Positions 45,679 through 55,711 of a stretch of 64,000 nt of DNA are shown in pieces. Under the pieces are notes generated by a model. It saw only the letters and a program-made list of their open reading frames with translations. It was not told where the DNA came from and ran no database searches. Numbering within the stretch: position 1 is the stretch's first letter; each line of letters begins with the position of its first letter. This stretch comes from Rhizobiaceae bacterium (GTDB lineage: Bacteria > Pseudomonadota > Alphaproteobacteria > Rhizobiales > Rhizobiaceae), in NCBI GenBank assembly GCA_019635775.1, contig JAHBYU010000005.1, positions 124,001 through 188,000 on the forward strand, written 5' to 3'. Made by a program: the position numbers and the translations under genes.

Positions 45679-46497
45679 ATGGCCACCTCTGTCAAGCAGA
45701 ATCCGAAAATCAAGGTGGACGCCGCGCCCGAGGCGGCGGATGACGAAAGCACTGGATCGCGAAGCGTTCGCCGCGCGCTGGATATCCTCGAGCTGATGCT
45801 TCAGCGCGGTGAACCCATCACTGTGGCCCAGATCGTGGCCGAACTGTCGATTCCAAAGTCGACCGCCTATGAACTGGTGAGGACGCTTTCGGAAGGCGAC
45901 TACCTCGCCCCTTCTGGCCGAGGCAGCGGTCTCTTCCTGGGTCGCAAGCTGTTCGAACTCGGCATGGCCTACCGCAGCCACGTGGACCTGCTGAAGGACG
46001 GTGCGCGCATTGCGGAGCAGCTTCGCGACGAGACCGGCGAGACTGTCCAGCTCTCCGTGCTCGACAATGACCTGATGATGGTTCTTCTCAAGGAAGAGGG
46101 CGTGCGCCCGCTGCGCATCATCAGTCAGGTGGGCTCTCGCGTTCCGGTGAACTGGGCGGCAGCCGGCAGGCTGCTTGTCTCCGACCTCGACGACAAGGCG
46201 CTGGCCGATCTGCTTGGCGCGACAGTGCGTCCTTCGCCGACAGGCCGCGCGGCCACTGACGTAAAGAAGCTGATGTCGCAGATCAGGAAGTTCCGGCGGC
46301 AGGGCTATGCCACGGAACTGAACGAGACCAACGAACACGCCGGCTGCGTCGCGGCGCCGGTAGTCGACGCGGCCGGCCGCTGCATCGCGGCACTCAGCGT
46401 TGTGGCGCCCGAGCCGCGCCTGAACAAACCCAACCGGGACTATCTGATCGAGCGTGTCATGAACGCGGCCGAGAAGCTTTCGCGCCGCCTGGGGTGA
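45679..46497 (+). CDS. IclR-family transcriptional regulator
   Basis: 272 aa from ATG 45679 (GGAAAG upstream; a GTG two codons earlier is possible). Winged helix at about 30-95 (ALDILELMLQRGEPITVAQIVAELSIPKSTAYELVRTL), then an effector-binding IclR domain (about 105-270) with ETGETVQLSVLDND and GCVAAPVVDAAGR. The only dedicated regulator inside the catabolic island and the best candidate for binding the four tandem operators. Confidence 0.9.
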   Translation: MATSVKQNPKIKVDAAPEAADDESTGSRSVRRALDILELMLQRGEPITVAQIVAELSIPKSTAYELVRTLSEGDYLAPSGRGSGLFLGRKLFELGMAYRSHVDLLKDGARIAEQLRDETGETVQLSVLDNDLMMVLLKEEGVRPLRIISQVGSRVPVNWAAAGRLLVSDLDDKALADLLGATVRPSPTGRAATDVKKLMSQIRKFRRQGYATELNETNEHAGCVAAPVVDAAGRCIAALSVVAPEPRLNKPNRDYLIERVMNAAEKLSRRLG

Positions 46498-46501
46498 GGT
46501 T

Positions 46502-47632
46502 TCAGTCGCCCGTATGCATGCGTTGCAAGCGGTCCAGCAATGTGTCTTGGTCGAGGCCGCCGCGCAGATGCGCCTCGATGAGGTCGCCAGCCTTTTCCTG
46601 GAACGCCAGGTAGCCGTCATAGCGCGGACGAACCCAGCATTTCTCGAAGGTTTGCAGCGTGTCCCGATAACAGTCCCCAAAGCGTTCGTTGATTGACTCG
46701 TCCAGCCAGAGGTCGCGCAGCGCGGGCTGGCCGTGATGCTCCGCGAAGGCGCGCTGCGTGGAGAGCTCGGCGCAGAAGCGCACGTAAGCCATCGCAGCGT
46801 CGATGTGTGGAGATCTCGCCGACACGGCTAGCCCGGTGCCGCCGATCGTCGATCCCGACGCGCCGGTCGGGCCGGGAAGATTGTGAAAGCGGAGCGGCCG
46901 GGCGCGATCGGCCTCGGCATAGGTGGCGAAACAGTAGACTGCGGGGCAGTAGACGAGATCGTCGCGCGCCGCCATCTCGTCATGCAGCCGGATGCTGTTC
47001 CAGCCGAGTACGCCGGGCGGACAGAATTCGAGCAGGCCGCGCATGAGTCCTAGCGCTTCGCGCGCGACATCCCTGTCGGCAAGCGCTTCCTCGCGAACGA
47101 CCGCGCAAGGCGCGCCCAGATTGGCCATAAGGGTGAAGAAGGTCATGAGGCTGTGTACGCCTGCGAGACCTATGGCGAGATGCATAGCCTGCCGGCGCGC
47201 CTTTGCCCCGAGCGCAAGCAGCCCATCCCAGTTGCCGGGCGGTTCAGCACCAAGCGTCTTCATGAGATCAGGGCGCGAAACTGCCACCTGGCAGGCGGCG
47301 TCGACAGGCAGGGCCCAAAACTTTCCGTCCATACGGTAGGTTCGCAGGGAGGGTCCGACGAACATCGCGTCTGACAGGCCTTCGATCCGGTCGAGCGGCG
47401 CAAGCGATCCCGACGCGGCGACGCTTCCCATGAAGGGGTGATCCAGGATGATGAGGTCGTACTCCTCGGCAAGCTTGTCAATAGGCGTGAACTCGAAGCC
47501 GCTGAGCGGCCGCGCCGACCACTCGATGTCGATTTCGGGATGCAGTCGCCTGAAAAGCGGCATCGTGCGTGTCAGCGGATCGATGGCGCGGCGATGATCC
47601 CATGTCATGCCGCGCAACTTGATGGATGACAT
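46502..47632 (-). CDS. solute-binding-like protein without signal peptide
   Basis: 376 aa. Fold features of family 1 extracellular solute-binding proteins (P-x(n)-GG, repeated hydrophobic/aromatic blocks, DLIILDHPFMG, SGSLAPLD, ATYAEADRARP), but the N-terminus MSSIKLRGMTWDHRRAID has no hydrophobic signal, so it should stay in the cytoplasm. Such proteins occur in some rhizobial gene clusters. It is tail-to-tail with the IclR gene (stop codons 5 bp apart) and divergent from the Dpp-type importer. Function unclear: cytoplasmic ligand binder or an enzyme using this fold. Confidence 0.7.
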   Translation of the reverse strand: MSSIKLRGMTWDHRRAIDPLTRTMPLFRRLHPEIDIEWSARPLSGFEFTPIDKLAEEYDLIILDHPFMGSVAASGSLAPLDRIEGLSDAMFVGPSLRTYRMDGKFWALPVDAACQVAVSRPDLMKTLGAEPPGNWDGLLALGAKARRQAMHLAIGLAGVHSLMTFFTLMANLGAPCAVVREEALADRDVAREALGLMRGLLEFCPPGVLGWNSIRLHDEMAARDDLVYCPAVYCFATYAEADRARPLRFHNLPGPTGASGSTIGGTGLAVSARSPHIDAAMAYVRFCAELSTQRAFAEHHGQPALRDLWLDESINERFGDCYRDTLQTFEKCWVRPRYDGYLAFQEKAGDLIEAHLRGGLDQDTLLDRLQRMHTGD

Positions 47633-47722
47633 GGCGAAATCCTCCTGCCCTGAACGCCATTTCTGATGCGATGCACACCAACCGGTTTATTGACTCGCAG
47701 GCTAACACGGATATTGTGCCAG

Positions 47723-47757
47723 TCTACATAAACGTACGCATATCCGACATTTCGGAA
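47723..47757. promoter_or_regulatory. tandem IclR-type operator pair, site C
   Basis: Strong TCCG-ACATTT-CGGA (47743-47756, centre 47749.5) and weaker TCTA-CATAAA-CGTA (47723-47736, centre 47729.5), 20 bp apart, between the solute-binding-like gene and the Dpp-type operon. Confidence 0.6.
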
Positions 47758-47810
47758 AATGTGTCGAAGCGAGTGTTTCGGGGAAGTCGTTTGTTGAGGA
47801 GAACAGACCA

Positions 47811-49340
47811 ATGAGAAGAATGACGACATGGTTGTCCGGAGCCGCCGTCGCGGTGGCCGGTCTGATGGGTTCGGCGACGGGGAGTTTCGCTGCCGCCGGC
47901 GACGAGTGCGTGAAGGTGCTGGGCTATGAGTGGAGCGGCGAGAAGCAGTCGATGGATCCCGCCGACATGCATTCCGGCGACGATGCCTATCACACCTTCG
48001 CGGTCTACAACCGCCTGGTCGATATCGATGACAATTTCAACGTGCTGCCTGAACTTGCAACCGAATGGTCGGTGTCGGACGACGGCCTGACGTGGACCTT
48101 CAAGCTGCGCGAAGGCGTCAAGTTCCACTCGGGGAAGGACTTCTCTTCGGCAGACGTGGTTTGGAGCTTCAAGCGCCTGCTCGACGAGAAGACAGGGTCG
48201 GGCGCTCGCGCCGTGCTCGAATTCCTCGATCCCGAAGGCATCACCGCGCCCGACGCCAACACCGTCGTTTTCAAGACCAAGAACCCGGTGGTGGAACTGC
48301 CTGTCCTGATCACCAACAAGTTCACCAACATCGTGCCCGACGGGGCGACTGGCGAGACGCTGCGGCTGAAGGCCGACGGCACCGGGCCTTTCATGCAGGA
48401 GCAGTTCACGCCGAACGCGCCGGTGCGCATCTTGCGCAAGAACCCCAACTACTGGAACGCCGGCCAGCCCAAGGCAGAGTGCCTGCGCATCACCGTGGCG
48501 CAGGAAGCGGTCGCCGCGGTTTCGGCGATCAAGGCGGGTCAGGTCGACCTGATGCTCAATGTCGATCCGTCGGTGATCTCGACGCTGCAGGGTGACCCTT
48601 CGGTCAAGCTGCTTTCGACGGGTGCGTCGAACTCGATGACTGTTTCCGTCTGGGTCGACACGCCGCCTTTCGACAACCCGAAGGTGCGTGAGGCGATGAA
48701 ACTGGTCGTAGATCGCCAGGCGATGGTCGATACGGTGTTGCTCGGCTTCGGCGAGCCTGGCGCCGACAACCCGGTTCCGGTTGGCAGCCCGGCCTCCTAC
48801 ACCAAGGAAGCGCCGAAGCAGGACATCGAAAAGGCCAAGGCCCTGCTCGCCGAAGCCGGATATCCGGACGGTCTGAAATTCGATCTCTACACGGCAGAGG
48901 GTGTGCCCGGCATGGTGCTGATGGCACAGGTCTATGCGGAAATGGCCAAGGCCGCCGGCTTCGACATCAATGTCATCGTGACGCCGGCCGAGAGCTTCTG
49001 GGACGACGTGTGGCTGAAGAAGTCCGCGGTCACGTCGGCATGGTCGATGCGGCCTCCGGGCGAGGGCCTCGCCACGGCCTATACGCAGACCGCCAAGTGG
49101 AAGGAGACGCACTGGGAGCGTCCCGACTACGACGCGCTGCTGCTGAAAGCCAACACGACGGTCGATCCCGCCGAACGGACCAAGCTGTTCCAGGAAACCG
49201 GCAAGTTGCTGGCTACCGAGGGTGGTCTGGTGCTTCCCATGTTCGTGCACCAGGTGCTGGCGATCAGAGCCGGTTGTGACGGGTACGAGCCACGCGCGCA
49301 GAATTTCAACCTGAACTTTGAAAATCTTAGCTGCGAATAG
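47811..49340 (+). CDS. Dpp-type periplasmic substrate-binding protein
   Basis: 509 aa, SBP family 5. Signal peptide cut near SFA-A (residue about 27). Family features: LATEWSVSDDGLTWTFKLREGVKFHSGKDFSSADVVWSF near 85-125 and conserved Trp residues. RBS GAGGAG. First gene of an operon with two permeases, fused ATPase and two enolase-type genes. Cargo in this context is probably a plant-derived sugar acid, glycoside or opine rather than a peptide; this is inferred. Confidence 0.9.
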   Translation: MRRMTTWLSGAAVAVAGLMGSATGSFAAAGDECVKVLGYEWSGEKQSMDPADMHSGDDAYHTFAVYNRLVDIDDNFNVLPELATEWSVSDDGLTWTFKLREGVKFHSGKDFSSADVVWSFKRLLDEKTGSGARAVLEFLDPEGITAPDANTVVFKTKNPVVELPVLITNKFTNIVPDGATGETLRLKADGTGPFMQEQFTPNAPVRILRKNPNYWNAGQPKAECLRITVAQEAVAAVSAIKAGQVDLMLNVDPSVISTLQGDPSVKLLSTGASNSMTVSVWVDTPPFDNPKVREAMKLVVDRQAMVDTVLLGFGEPGADNPVPVGSPASYTKEAPKQDIEKAKALLAEAGYPDGLKFDLYTAEGVPGMVLMAQVYAEMAKAAGFDINVIVTPAESFWDDVWLKKSAVTSAWSMRPPGEGLATAYTQTAKWKETHWERPDYDALLLKANTTVDPAERTKLFQETGKLLATEGGLVLPMFVHQVLAIRAGCDGYEPRAQNFNLNFENLSCE

Positions 49341-49346
49341 CAACTG

Positions 49347-49390
49347 CGCGCCTCGGTCGATGTTTGGCCGGGGCGCGTCTTCTTTCTGCC
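49347..49390 (+). terminator. hairpin between binding protein and permease genes
   Basis: CGCGCCTCGGTC (49347-49358) pairs with GGCCGGGGCGCG (49366-49377) over 12 positions with two G-U, then TCTTCTTTCTG. Its place between binding protein and permease suits partial termination or 3'-end protection so that binding protein is made in excess. Confidence 0.6.
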
Positions 49391-49409
49391 GATCTGACGA
49401 GGAAGCGGC

Positions 49410-50360
49410 GTGACCATCTTGAAACTGGTGATCCGCCGGTCGCTTATGTCCGTCGTGACGCTGCTGCTGGTATCGTTGATCATCTTCTCAATGCTGGAGG
49501 TGCTCCCGGGCGACGTTGCCTCACGCATCCTTGGACGCGACGCGACGCCCGAGACGCTCGAACAGCTCCGGACCGAACTTGGGCTCGACCGGCCAGCGCC
49601 GGTGCGCTACCTGAGCTGGCTCGGAGGTCTGGTCACCGGCGATCTGGGCAATTCGCTGGCGTCGAGCCGGCCTGTGTCTGAAATTCTGGCGCCGCGCATC
49701 CTCAACACGGTGCTTCTCTCGGTCTACGCGTTCCTTATCTATCTGCCGCTGACTTTCATTCCGGCGCTTTTGCAGGCGCTCCACCGGGACCGGGCGACCG
49801 ATCATGCTTTCTCGGTGGTGACGCTGGTGCTGTTGTCGGTTCCGGATTTCCTGCTGGCGACGATCCTTCTCCTGACCTTTGTCGTCATGCTGCCGCTGCT
49901 ACCAGCGATCTCGCTGGTAGATGCCTCCTCGTCGGCCTGGGAGTATCTCCGCGCTATGACGCTGCCTGCGCTCACACTGGCAATTGTCATGGCGGTCTAT
50001 GCCGTCCGCATGCTGCGCGACAACCTCATCGAGGTGCTGGACTCCGACTACATCCGCATGGCTGAACTGAAGGGGTTGTCGCGCCGGCGCGTCCTGCTTC
50101 GCCATGCACTCCCCAATGCACTGGTGCCGACGCTCAACGTGACTGCTCTGAACCTCGCCTATCTCGTCGGCGGTGTGGTCGTGGTGGAGAAGGTGTTTTC
50201 CTATCCCGGCTTTGGCAGCCTGCTGGTGGACTCGCTTCAACTGCGCGACCTGCCGGTCGTCGAGGCGACCGTGATGATTGCCGCCTTCGTCTACGTGGTG
50301 GCCAACCTGATCGCCGACGTGGCCGCCATTCTGCTCAATCCGCGCCTGAGGAACGGCTGA
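49410..50360 (+). CDS. ABC transporter permease (DppB type)
   Basis: 316 aa, GTG start 49410 with RBS GAGGAAG. Six TM helices and the EAA loop ADYIRMAELKGLSRRRVLLRHALPNALVP-like segment (DSDYIRMAELKGL...) at about 210-240. Membrane channel half for the Dpp-type importer; followed after 1 bp by the partner permease. Confidence 0.93.
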   Translation: MTILKLVIRRSLMSVVTLLLVSLIIFSMLEVLPGDVASRILGRDATPETLEQLRTELGLDRPAPVRYLSWLGGLVTGDLGNSLASSRPVSEILAPRILNTVLLSVYAFLIYLPLTFIPALLQALHRDRATDHAFSVVTLVLLSVPDFLLATILLLTFVVMLPLLPAISLVDASSSAWEYLRAMTLPALTLAIVMAVYAVRMLRDNLIEVLDSDYIRMAELKGLSRRRVLLRHALPNALVPTLNVTALNLAYLVGGVVVVEKVFSYPGFGSLLVDSLQLRDLPVVEATVMIAAFVYVVANLIADVAAILLNPRLRNG

Positions 50361-50361
50361 G

Positions 50362-51252
50362 ATGAGCATCGAGACACTTACCGCCCCGCCTTCAAGATGG
50401 AACGGATTGCTGCCGCTCTGGCGACAGACGCCGCTATCCTTCCGCATAGGGCTGATCATCCTGCTGATCCACTTCGTGATCGCTGCGACCGGCCCCTTCT
50501 GGGCTCCCTACGGTTACTCGCAGATGGGAACCGGACGTCCGCTGTCCGGAATGAGCTGGGCACATCCCTTTGGCGTCGACCAGCTCGGCCGTGACATCTT
50601 CAGCCGCGTCGTCCATGGCGCGCACATCGTCATTCTTCTGTCGCTTTCAGGAACGCTGCTCGGCCTGATCATCGGCGCTGTGCTGGGCCTTCTTTCGGGC
50701 TATGTAGGCGGCTGGTTCGACGAGATACTCCAGCGCTTCCTTGAGGCGCTGATAAGCATCCCGTTCCTCGTGCTGGCGCTGATCGCGATAGCTGCCGCCG
50801 GACCGGAATTGTCCGGCAATCCCGTCCTGATCGTTCTGGTGGTCGCCCTGGTCTACGCACCGCGCATCGCGCGGATGGCGCGAACAGTCGCTGTCGATAT
50901 CGCCACGCGCGACTATGTGACGGTTGCGCGTCTGCGCGGCGAAAGCGCGTGGTCGGTGATGAGGCGTGAACTGCTCCCCAATGCGACAAGCGTACTCCTG
51001 GTGGAGTTCGCGCTGCGTGCCGGATACGCCCCCGTTCTCATCGGCTCGCTGGGGTTCCTTGGCTTCGGGCTGCGTCCGCCGACGCCTGAATGGGGCCTGA
51101 TGATCAGCGAAAATCGTGCGCTCATCATGATCACGCCAATCACGGTGCTAGGTCCAGGCCTGGCGCTCGCCTCGCTCGTGGTGGGGCTGAACCTCTTCAC
51201 GGAAGGCCTCGCGCGCATTCTCGGTCGCACCGTCAAGCTCGGGGTGCAGTGA
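50362..51252 (+). CDS. ABC transporter permease (DppC type)
   Basis: 296 aa. N-terminal OppC segment (FWAPYGYSQ), six TM helices and the EAA loop TRDYVTVARLRGESAWSVMRRELLPNA at about 185-210. Partner of the DppB-type permease. Its stop codon overlaps the start of the fused ATPase gene (TGATG). Confidence 0.93.
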   Translation: MSIETLTAPPSRWNGLLPLWRQTPLSFRIGLIILLIHFVIAATGPFWAPYGYSQMGTGRPLSGMSWAHPFGVDQLGRDIFSRVVHGAHIVILLSLSGTLLGLIIGAVLGLLSGYVGGWFDEILQRFLEALISIPFLVLALIAIAAAGPELSGNPVLIVLVVALVYAPRIARMARTVAVDIATRDYVTVARLRGESAWSVMRRELLPNATSVLLVEFALRAGYAPVLIGSLGFLGFGLRPPTPEWGLMISENRALIMITPITVLGPGLALASLVVGLNLFTEGLARILGRTVKLGVQ

Positions 51253-53273
51253 TGGACGCGCCGGTCATCGCCGTCGAGGGGCTGTCGGTCTCCTACAGGC
51301 AGGGCGCCGGTTTCAACCGTGTCGTCGACGATGTCAGCTTCTCGGTGGCACCCGGTGAGGTATTCGGCCTTGTCGGCGAGTCCGGTTGCGGCAAGTCGAC
51401 CATCGCGCTCCAGCTTCTCGGCTATCGCACCCCGGCCATGCGCACGGATGCCGGCACCATCTCCTTCGACGGACGCGACCTGCTGGCGCTCGACCGCGCC
51501 GAGCTCGACCGAATACGGGGCGCGCGGATCGCCTTCGTTCCGCAGAACCCGACGACCGCGCTCAACCCCGGCATCCGCGTTGGCGCGCAGATCGACGAGA
51601 TTCTGGGTGCGCACGGCTATGGTGAAGCTGGCAGGCGTGTCGATCGCGCGCTCGAACTGTTCGGGCTTGTCGGCCTGCCATCGCGCCCGGATTTCCTGCG
51701 TCGGTATCCGCACCAGCTATCTGGCGGGCAGCAGCAGCGTGTCTGCATCGCGATGGCGCTCGCCTGCGATCCGGCGTTCGTCGTGCTGGACGAACCGACG
51801 ACCGGTCTCGACGTCACCACGCAGGAACAGATCGTCGCGCTGCTGATCGACCTCAGGGCGCGGCTCGGCATGTCGATGCTCTATGTGACGCACGACCTCG
51901 GCCTGTTGTCGCAGATCGCCGACCGCGTTGGAGTGATGTATGCCGGCCGCATGGTGGAGATTGCGCCGACGGAGGAACTCTTTACCGATCCGAAGCATCC
52001 CTATACGCGCGGGCTGATCGGTTCGATCCCGCGCATCGAGGACAAGTCAGGTCTGCCTGCGCGTCCGTTGCGGGGACTGCTGCAGCGTCACAACCTGCCG
52101 AAAGGCTGTCCCTTCGCGCCGCGATGCGACTGGGCTCTCCCCGAGTGTTTCGAGGACCGGCAGGAGCTTGCGACGGCAGGAAGCGCGCGCGAGGTGGCCT
52201 GCTGGCGTTGGCCAGAGATCGAGGTGCCGGAGGATGCCCGCGCGTTGGTCGAATCTCCGGAGGTCGAACAGGCCGGAAATCTGCTGGCGATCAACGATGT
52301 GAGCGTGATCTACGGTTCAGGTCGCGACGCCTTCACGGCGCTGCGCGAGATCTCGCTCGACATAGGCGAGGGAGAGACCGTTGCGCTGGTCGGGGAGTCC
52401 GGCAGCGGCAAGTCGACGCTCGCACGCGCCGTGGCGGGATTGCTCGCGCCTGCCGGCGGCGAAATCCGCCTTGCCGGCAAGGCGCTTGCCGGACACGTGA
52501 AGGATCGCACGCCGGAGGAACGGAGGCTTATACAGTTCGTTTTCCAGAATCCTGACGCTTCGCTCAATCCGCGCGCCCGGATAGCGAAGGCCCTGTCGCG
52601 GCCGCTGGAATTCTTCTTCGGCAAGTCCACCGCTGAAAACGTGACCGCCGCTTTGGCCGATGTAAGACTGGACGGGAAATATGCCGCACGCTTTCCCGAT
52701 GAACTGTCGGGCGGCGAACGCCAGCGCGTTGCAATCGCGCGCGGCCTTGTTGCCGAGCCGACGCTGCTGCTCTGCGACGAAATCCTTTCGGCGCTGGACG
52801 TTTCTGTTCAGGCCAGCATTCTCGCCCTGTTGCAGCGTCTGAAGACGGAGCGCGGCATCGCCATGCTTTTCATATCGCACGACCTTGCCGTTGTTCGGAT
52901 GCTGGCGGATCGGGTCTGCGTCCTGTTTCGCGGCGACATCATGGAGCTCGGACGGCGCGACCAGATTTTCGCCGCGCCTTTCCATCCCTACACACACAGC
53001 CTGCTCGAAGCCGTGCCGACGCCGCTCAAGCCGCACCCACGCCGTGAAGCGACCCGCGAGACCGCCGGCACGACGCCGGCAACAGGCTGCGCATATGCAG
53101 GACGCTGCGCCTGGCAGATCGGCGACATATGCGACAACGAACGCCCGCCCTGGCGCGAGACGGAAGAAGGCTTGCGCATCCGCTGTCATCACACGCTGGA
53201 CGAACTTTCACGCAGGGCGACATGGCCCAACGCGGCTCCGAAACAAACTGAAGACCAGAAGGTAATCCAATGA
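51252..53273 (+). CDS. fused double ATPase of the Dpp-type importer
   Basis: 673 aa with two complete ABC domains: domain 1 about 6-260 (Walker [10 protein letters not shown] near 41), domain 2 about 340-600 (Walker [10 protein letters not shown] at 381-389). Each has signature LSGGQQQR / LSGGERQR and Walker B FVVLDEP / LLLCDEI. The oligopeptide C-terminal Cys-rich motifs CPFAPRC and CAYAGRC occur after each. It corresponds to DppD and DppF joined. Overlaps the next enolase gene. Confidence 0.93.
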   Translation: MDAPVIAVEGLSVSYRQGAGFNRVVDDVSFSVAPGEVFGLVGESGCGKSTIALQLLGYRTPAMRTDAGTISFDGRDLLALDRAELDRIRGARIAFVPQNPTTALNPGIRVGAQIDEILGAHGYGEAGRRVDRALELFGLVGLPSRPDFLRRYPHQLSGGQQQRVCIAMALACDPAFVVLDEPTTGLDVTTQEQIVALLIDLRARLGMSMLYVTHDLGLLSQIADRVGVMYAGRMVEIAPTEELFTDPKHPYTRGLIGSIPRIEDKSGLPARPLRGLLQRHNLPKGCPFAPRCDWALPECFEDRQELATAGSAREVACWRWPEIEVPEDARALVESPEVEQAGNLLAINDVSVIYGSGRDAFTALREISLDIGEGETVALVGESGSGKSTLARAVAGLLAPAGGEIRLAGKALAGHVKDRTPEERRLIQFVFQNPDASLNPRARIAKALSRPLEFFFGKSTAENVTAALADVRLDGKYAARFPDELSGGERQRVAIARGLVAEPTLLLCDEILSALDVSVQASILALLQRLKTERGIAMLFISHDLAVVRMLADRVCVLFRGDIMELGRRDQIFAAPFHPYTHSLLEAVPTPLKPHPRREATRETAGTTPATGCAYAGRCAWQIGDICDNERPPWRETEEGLRIRCHHTLDELSRRATWPNAAPKQTEDQKVIQ

Positions 53274-54442
53274 AGATCACCAAGATCGAGTGTTTCGTCC
53301 TGCTCGTGCCGGATTATCGCGCCGACGCGAACTCTTCCGCGCAGGACAATCTGGTCGTCAAGATCCACACCGACGAAGGACATATCGGCATCGGTGAGAC
53401 CGATACGAATCCGTGGGTCGCGCGAGCGATGATCGAGGCGCGGGGCACCCACATCATGGGACTCGGGCTGACCGAGATGCTGATCGGTGCGGACCCTACC
53501 GACGTCGAAGGACTGTGGGAGCGCATGTACAGGGGCTCGGCCATGACCGGCAGGCGCGGCCTTGGCATCTGCGCGATCGGTGCGCTCGACATGGCTTTGT
53601 GGGACCTGCGCGGCAAGATCGAGGGCAAGCCCTGCTGGCAGCTTCTGGGCGGTTCGGTCAATCCCAACAGGATCACGCCCTATGCCTCTTTGCTGCCCGA
53701 AGGCGACGATCTTGACACCTACACGCGCATCCTTGTCGAGCGCGCCGTCAAGGCCAAGGAGCTAGGCTTCCGTGCGGTGAAGCTCGAAGTCTGCACCAAG
53801 GGCCCGTATTCGCACAACTCCCTGCAGATCGAGGACGATCGCGAGATCGCCAGGGTCGTCCAGGCCTGCCGCGAGGCGATCGGCCCGGAGATAACCGTCA
53901 TGGTCGACGTTGCCTATGCATGGCGCGACTGGAAGGAAGCGTTGCGGGCAATCGAGATGTTTGCGGACCAGGACGTATTCTTCATAGAGACTCCGCTGCC
54001 TTCCGACGATGTTGAGGGCTACGCGAAGCTGGTGCACGCCTCGCCGGTTCGTGTCGCCGCCGGCGAATGGCTGAATACCCGCTTCGAGTTCCTTGAACTG
54101 TTCCGGGCCGGAGGGCTAGACGTCGCGCAGCCGGACGTTGGCCGTGTCGGCGGCCTGACCGAGGCGAGACGTGTCGCGCAGCACGCAGCCGACCACGGGC
54201 TTCTGGTTGTCCCGCATTGCTGGAAGTCGGCCATCGGTATCGCGGCTTCTGCGCATCTCTCGGTCGTGTCGCCGACCTGCACCCATATCGAATGCCTGCC
54301 GCGCGAGCTTGCCGATTCCCGGCTTCGCCGCGACCTGTGCTCCGAGGAACTTCCCATTGTCGATGGATACATCCCGTTGCCGACCAAACCCGGCCTCGGC
54401 GTCGCCATCGATGAAAATGCACTCCAGTCTTTCCGCGTCTAA
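53270..54442 (+). CDS. enolase-superfamily protein (mandelate racemase group), KxE variant
   Basis: 390 aa, ATG overlaps the ATPase stop. K171-x-E173, metal ligands D213, E240, E266, dyad D289-H316, E341. Compared with the island's first member it also has KxE but keeps the Asp of the dyad. Predicted acid-sugar dehydratase acting by the His base. Followed by a further enolase-type gene after 24 bp. Confidence 0.88.
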   Translation: MKITKIECFVLLVPDYRADANSSAQDNLVVKIHTDEGHIGIGETDTNPWVARAMIEARGTHIMGLGLTEMLIGADPTDVEGLWERMYRGSAMTGRRGLGICAIGALDMALWDLRGKIEGKPCWQLLGGSVNPNRITPYASLLPEGDDLDTYTRILVERAVKAKELGFRAVKLEVCTKGPYSHNSLQIEDDREIARVVQACREAIGPEITVMVDVAYAWRDWKEALRAIEMFADQDVFFIETPLPSDDVEGYAKLVHASPVRVAAGEWLNTRFEFLELFRAGGLDVAQPDVGRVGGLTEARRVAQHAADHGLLVVPHCWKSAIGIAASAHLSVVSPTCTHIECLPRELADSRLRRDLCSEELPIVDGYIPLPTKPGLGVAIDENALQSFRV

Positions 54443-54466
54443 CGCCTACTTCCAGGGATACCCAGA

Positions 54467-55642
54467 ATGCCAATCGAATCCGTTGACTTCTTCTACCTGT
54501 CCATGCCCGTCGTCGAGGACATAGGGGACGGGAGCCAGGACGCGCTTCTCGTCCGTGTCGTCGCTGATGGCGTCACCGGCTGGGGTGAATGCGAGGCCTC
54601 GCCGCTCACTTCGATCGCAGCCTATGTCGCGCCCATGTCGCACGGCGCCTGCAAGCCGGTGGAGACGGTTGTGCTTGGCAAGAAGGTGGATGCGCCGGCA
54701 GACATCGCCGCGCTTGCCGCCGCCATCGAATACGAATGCATGGACCTGCTCCAGGCCGCCCACACGTGGTCCGGGATCGAGATGGCGCTTTGGGACCTGC
54801 TCGGCAAGAAGCGCAATGCGCCCGTCTACGAGCTGCTTGGCTACAAGAAGGCCTACGCCAAGCTGCCCTATGCCTCGCAGCTATTCGGCGATACGCCGGC
54901 CGAAACGCTGGCCGGCTGCAAGTCGGCCGCCGACAAGGGCTACAAGGCCGTTAAATGCGGCTGGGGTCCGTTCGGTCGCGGCAGTGTTGCCGATGACAGG
55001 GACCACCTCGTGGCGGCTCGCGAGGGCCTTGGTCCTGACGGTAGGCTTCTGATCGACGCCGGGCAGATTTTCCGCGAGGACGTAGATGCCGCCGCTGCGC
55101 GCATCGCCGCTCTCGAGGAGGTCGGCGCGATCTGGCTGGAAGAACCCTTCCACGGTGGTGCGTACGACGCCTATGGCAAGCTTGCTGCGCGCTCGGGCAA
55201 GGTCAAGCTTGCCGGTGGCGAAGCGTCGCACAACGTACACATGGCGCGCCAACTCATAGACTACGGCAAGGTGTCCTTCATCCAGATCGACTGCGGCCGC
55301 ATCGGTGGCATTGGTCCGGCCAAGGAAGTGGCGGATTATGCCAGCCCGCGCGGCGTGACCTACGTCAACCACACGTTTACATCGCACCTGGCGCTCTGCG
55401 CCTCGATCCAGCCTTTTGCCGGCCTGGAACAGGATGTGATCTGCGAATACCCCTTCGCGCCGAAGTCGGTCGCGTGGGACATGACCGAGACGCATCTGAC
55501 GCCTGACGGCAATGGTCAGGTCAACGTACCTGCCGCACCGGGCCTTGGCGTCACGATGAGCGTCGAGGGGATCAGGAAGTATCTGGTCGAGGCCGAGATA
55601 TCGGTGAAGGGCAAGGTGCTCTACCGCACGCCGAAGATCTAG
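54467..55642 (+). CDS. enolase-superfamily protein, KxG variant
   Basis: 391 aa. KCGWGPFG at 163-170, so K163-x-G165, metal ligands D197, the EE pair in WLEEP (E225/E226), E252, dyad D275-H302, E327. This GWGPFG sequence marks a distinct MR-like group. Last gene of the Dpp-type operon; an inverted repeat follows. Substrate unknown. Confidence 0.88.
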   Translation: MPIESVDFFYLSMPVVEDIGDGSQDALLVRVVADGVTGWGECEASPLTSIAAYVAPMSHGACKPVETVVLGKKVDAPADIAALAAAIEYECMDLLQAAHTWSGIEMALWDLLGKKRNAPVYELLGYKKAYAKLPYASQLFGDTPAETLAGCKSAADKGYKAVKCGWGPFGRGSVADDRDHLVAAREGLGPDGRLLIDAGQIFREDVDAAAARIAALEEVGAIWLEEPFHGGAYDAYGKLAARSGKVKLAGGEASHNVHMARQLIDYGKVSFIQIDCGRIGGIGPAKEVADYASPRGVTYVNHTFTSHLALCASIQPFAGLEQDVICEYPFAPKSVAWDMTETHLTPDGNGQVNVPAAPGLGVTMSVEGIRKYLVEAEISVKGKVLYRTPKI

Positions 55643-55659
55643 CTTCCATAGACCGCACA

Positions 55660-55708
55660 AACCCGGAGCCCTCTCCCCCATTCGCGGGAGAGGGCGCTTG
55701 CGCGGGTT
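55660..55708. terminator. large inverted repeat between convergent genes
   Basis: GCCCTCTCCC (55668-55677) with GGGAGAGGGC (55686-55695), ten perfect pairs, enclosed by AACCCG (55660-55665) and CGGGTT (55703-55708). CTCTCCC-type palindromes are repeated in many Hyphomicrobiales genomes. Here it separates convergent genes and could act as a bidirectional terminator, though no T-run follows. Confidence 0.55.
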
Positions 55709-55711
55709 GGC

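Noticed and set aside
47724-49343. 539-codon minus-strand frame opposite the Dpp-type binding protein
   Set aside because: The plus strand has a signal peptide, RBS and clear family motifs; the antisense frame is open only because of high GC codon bias.
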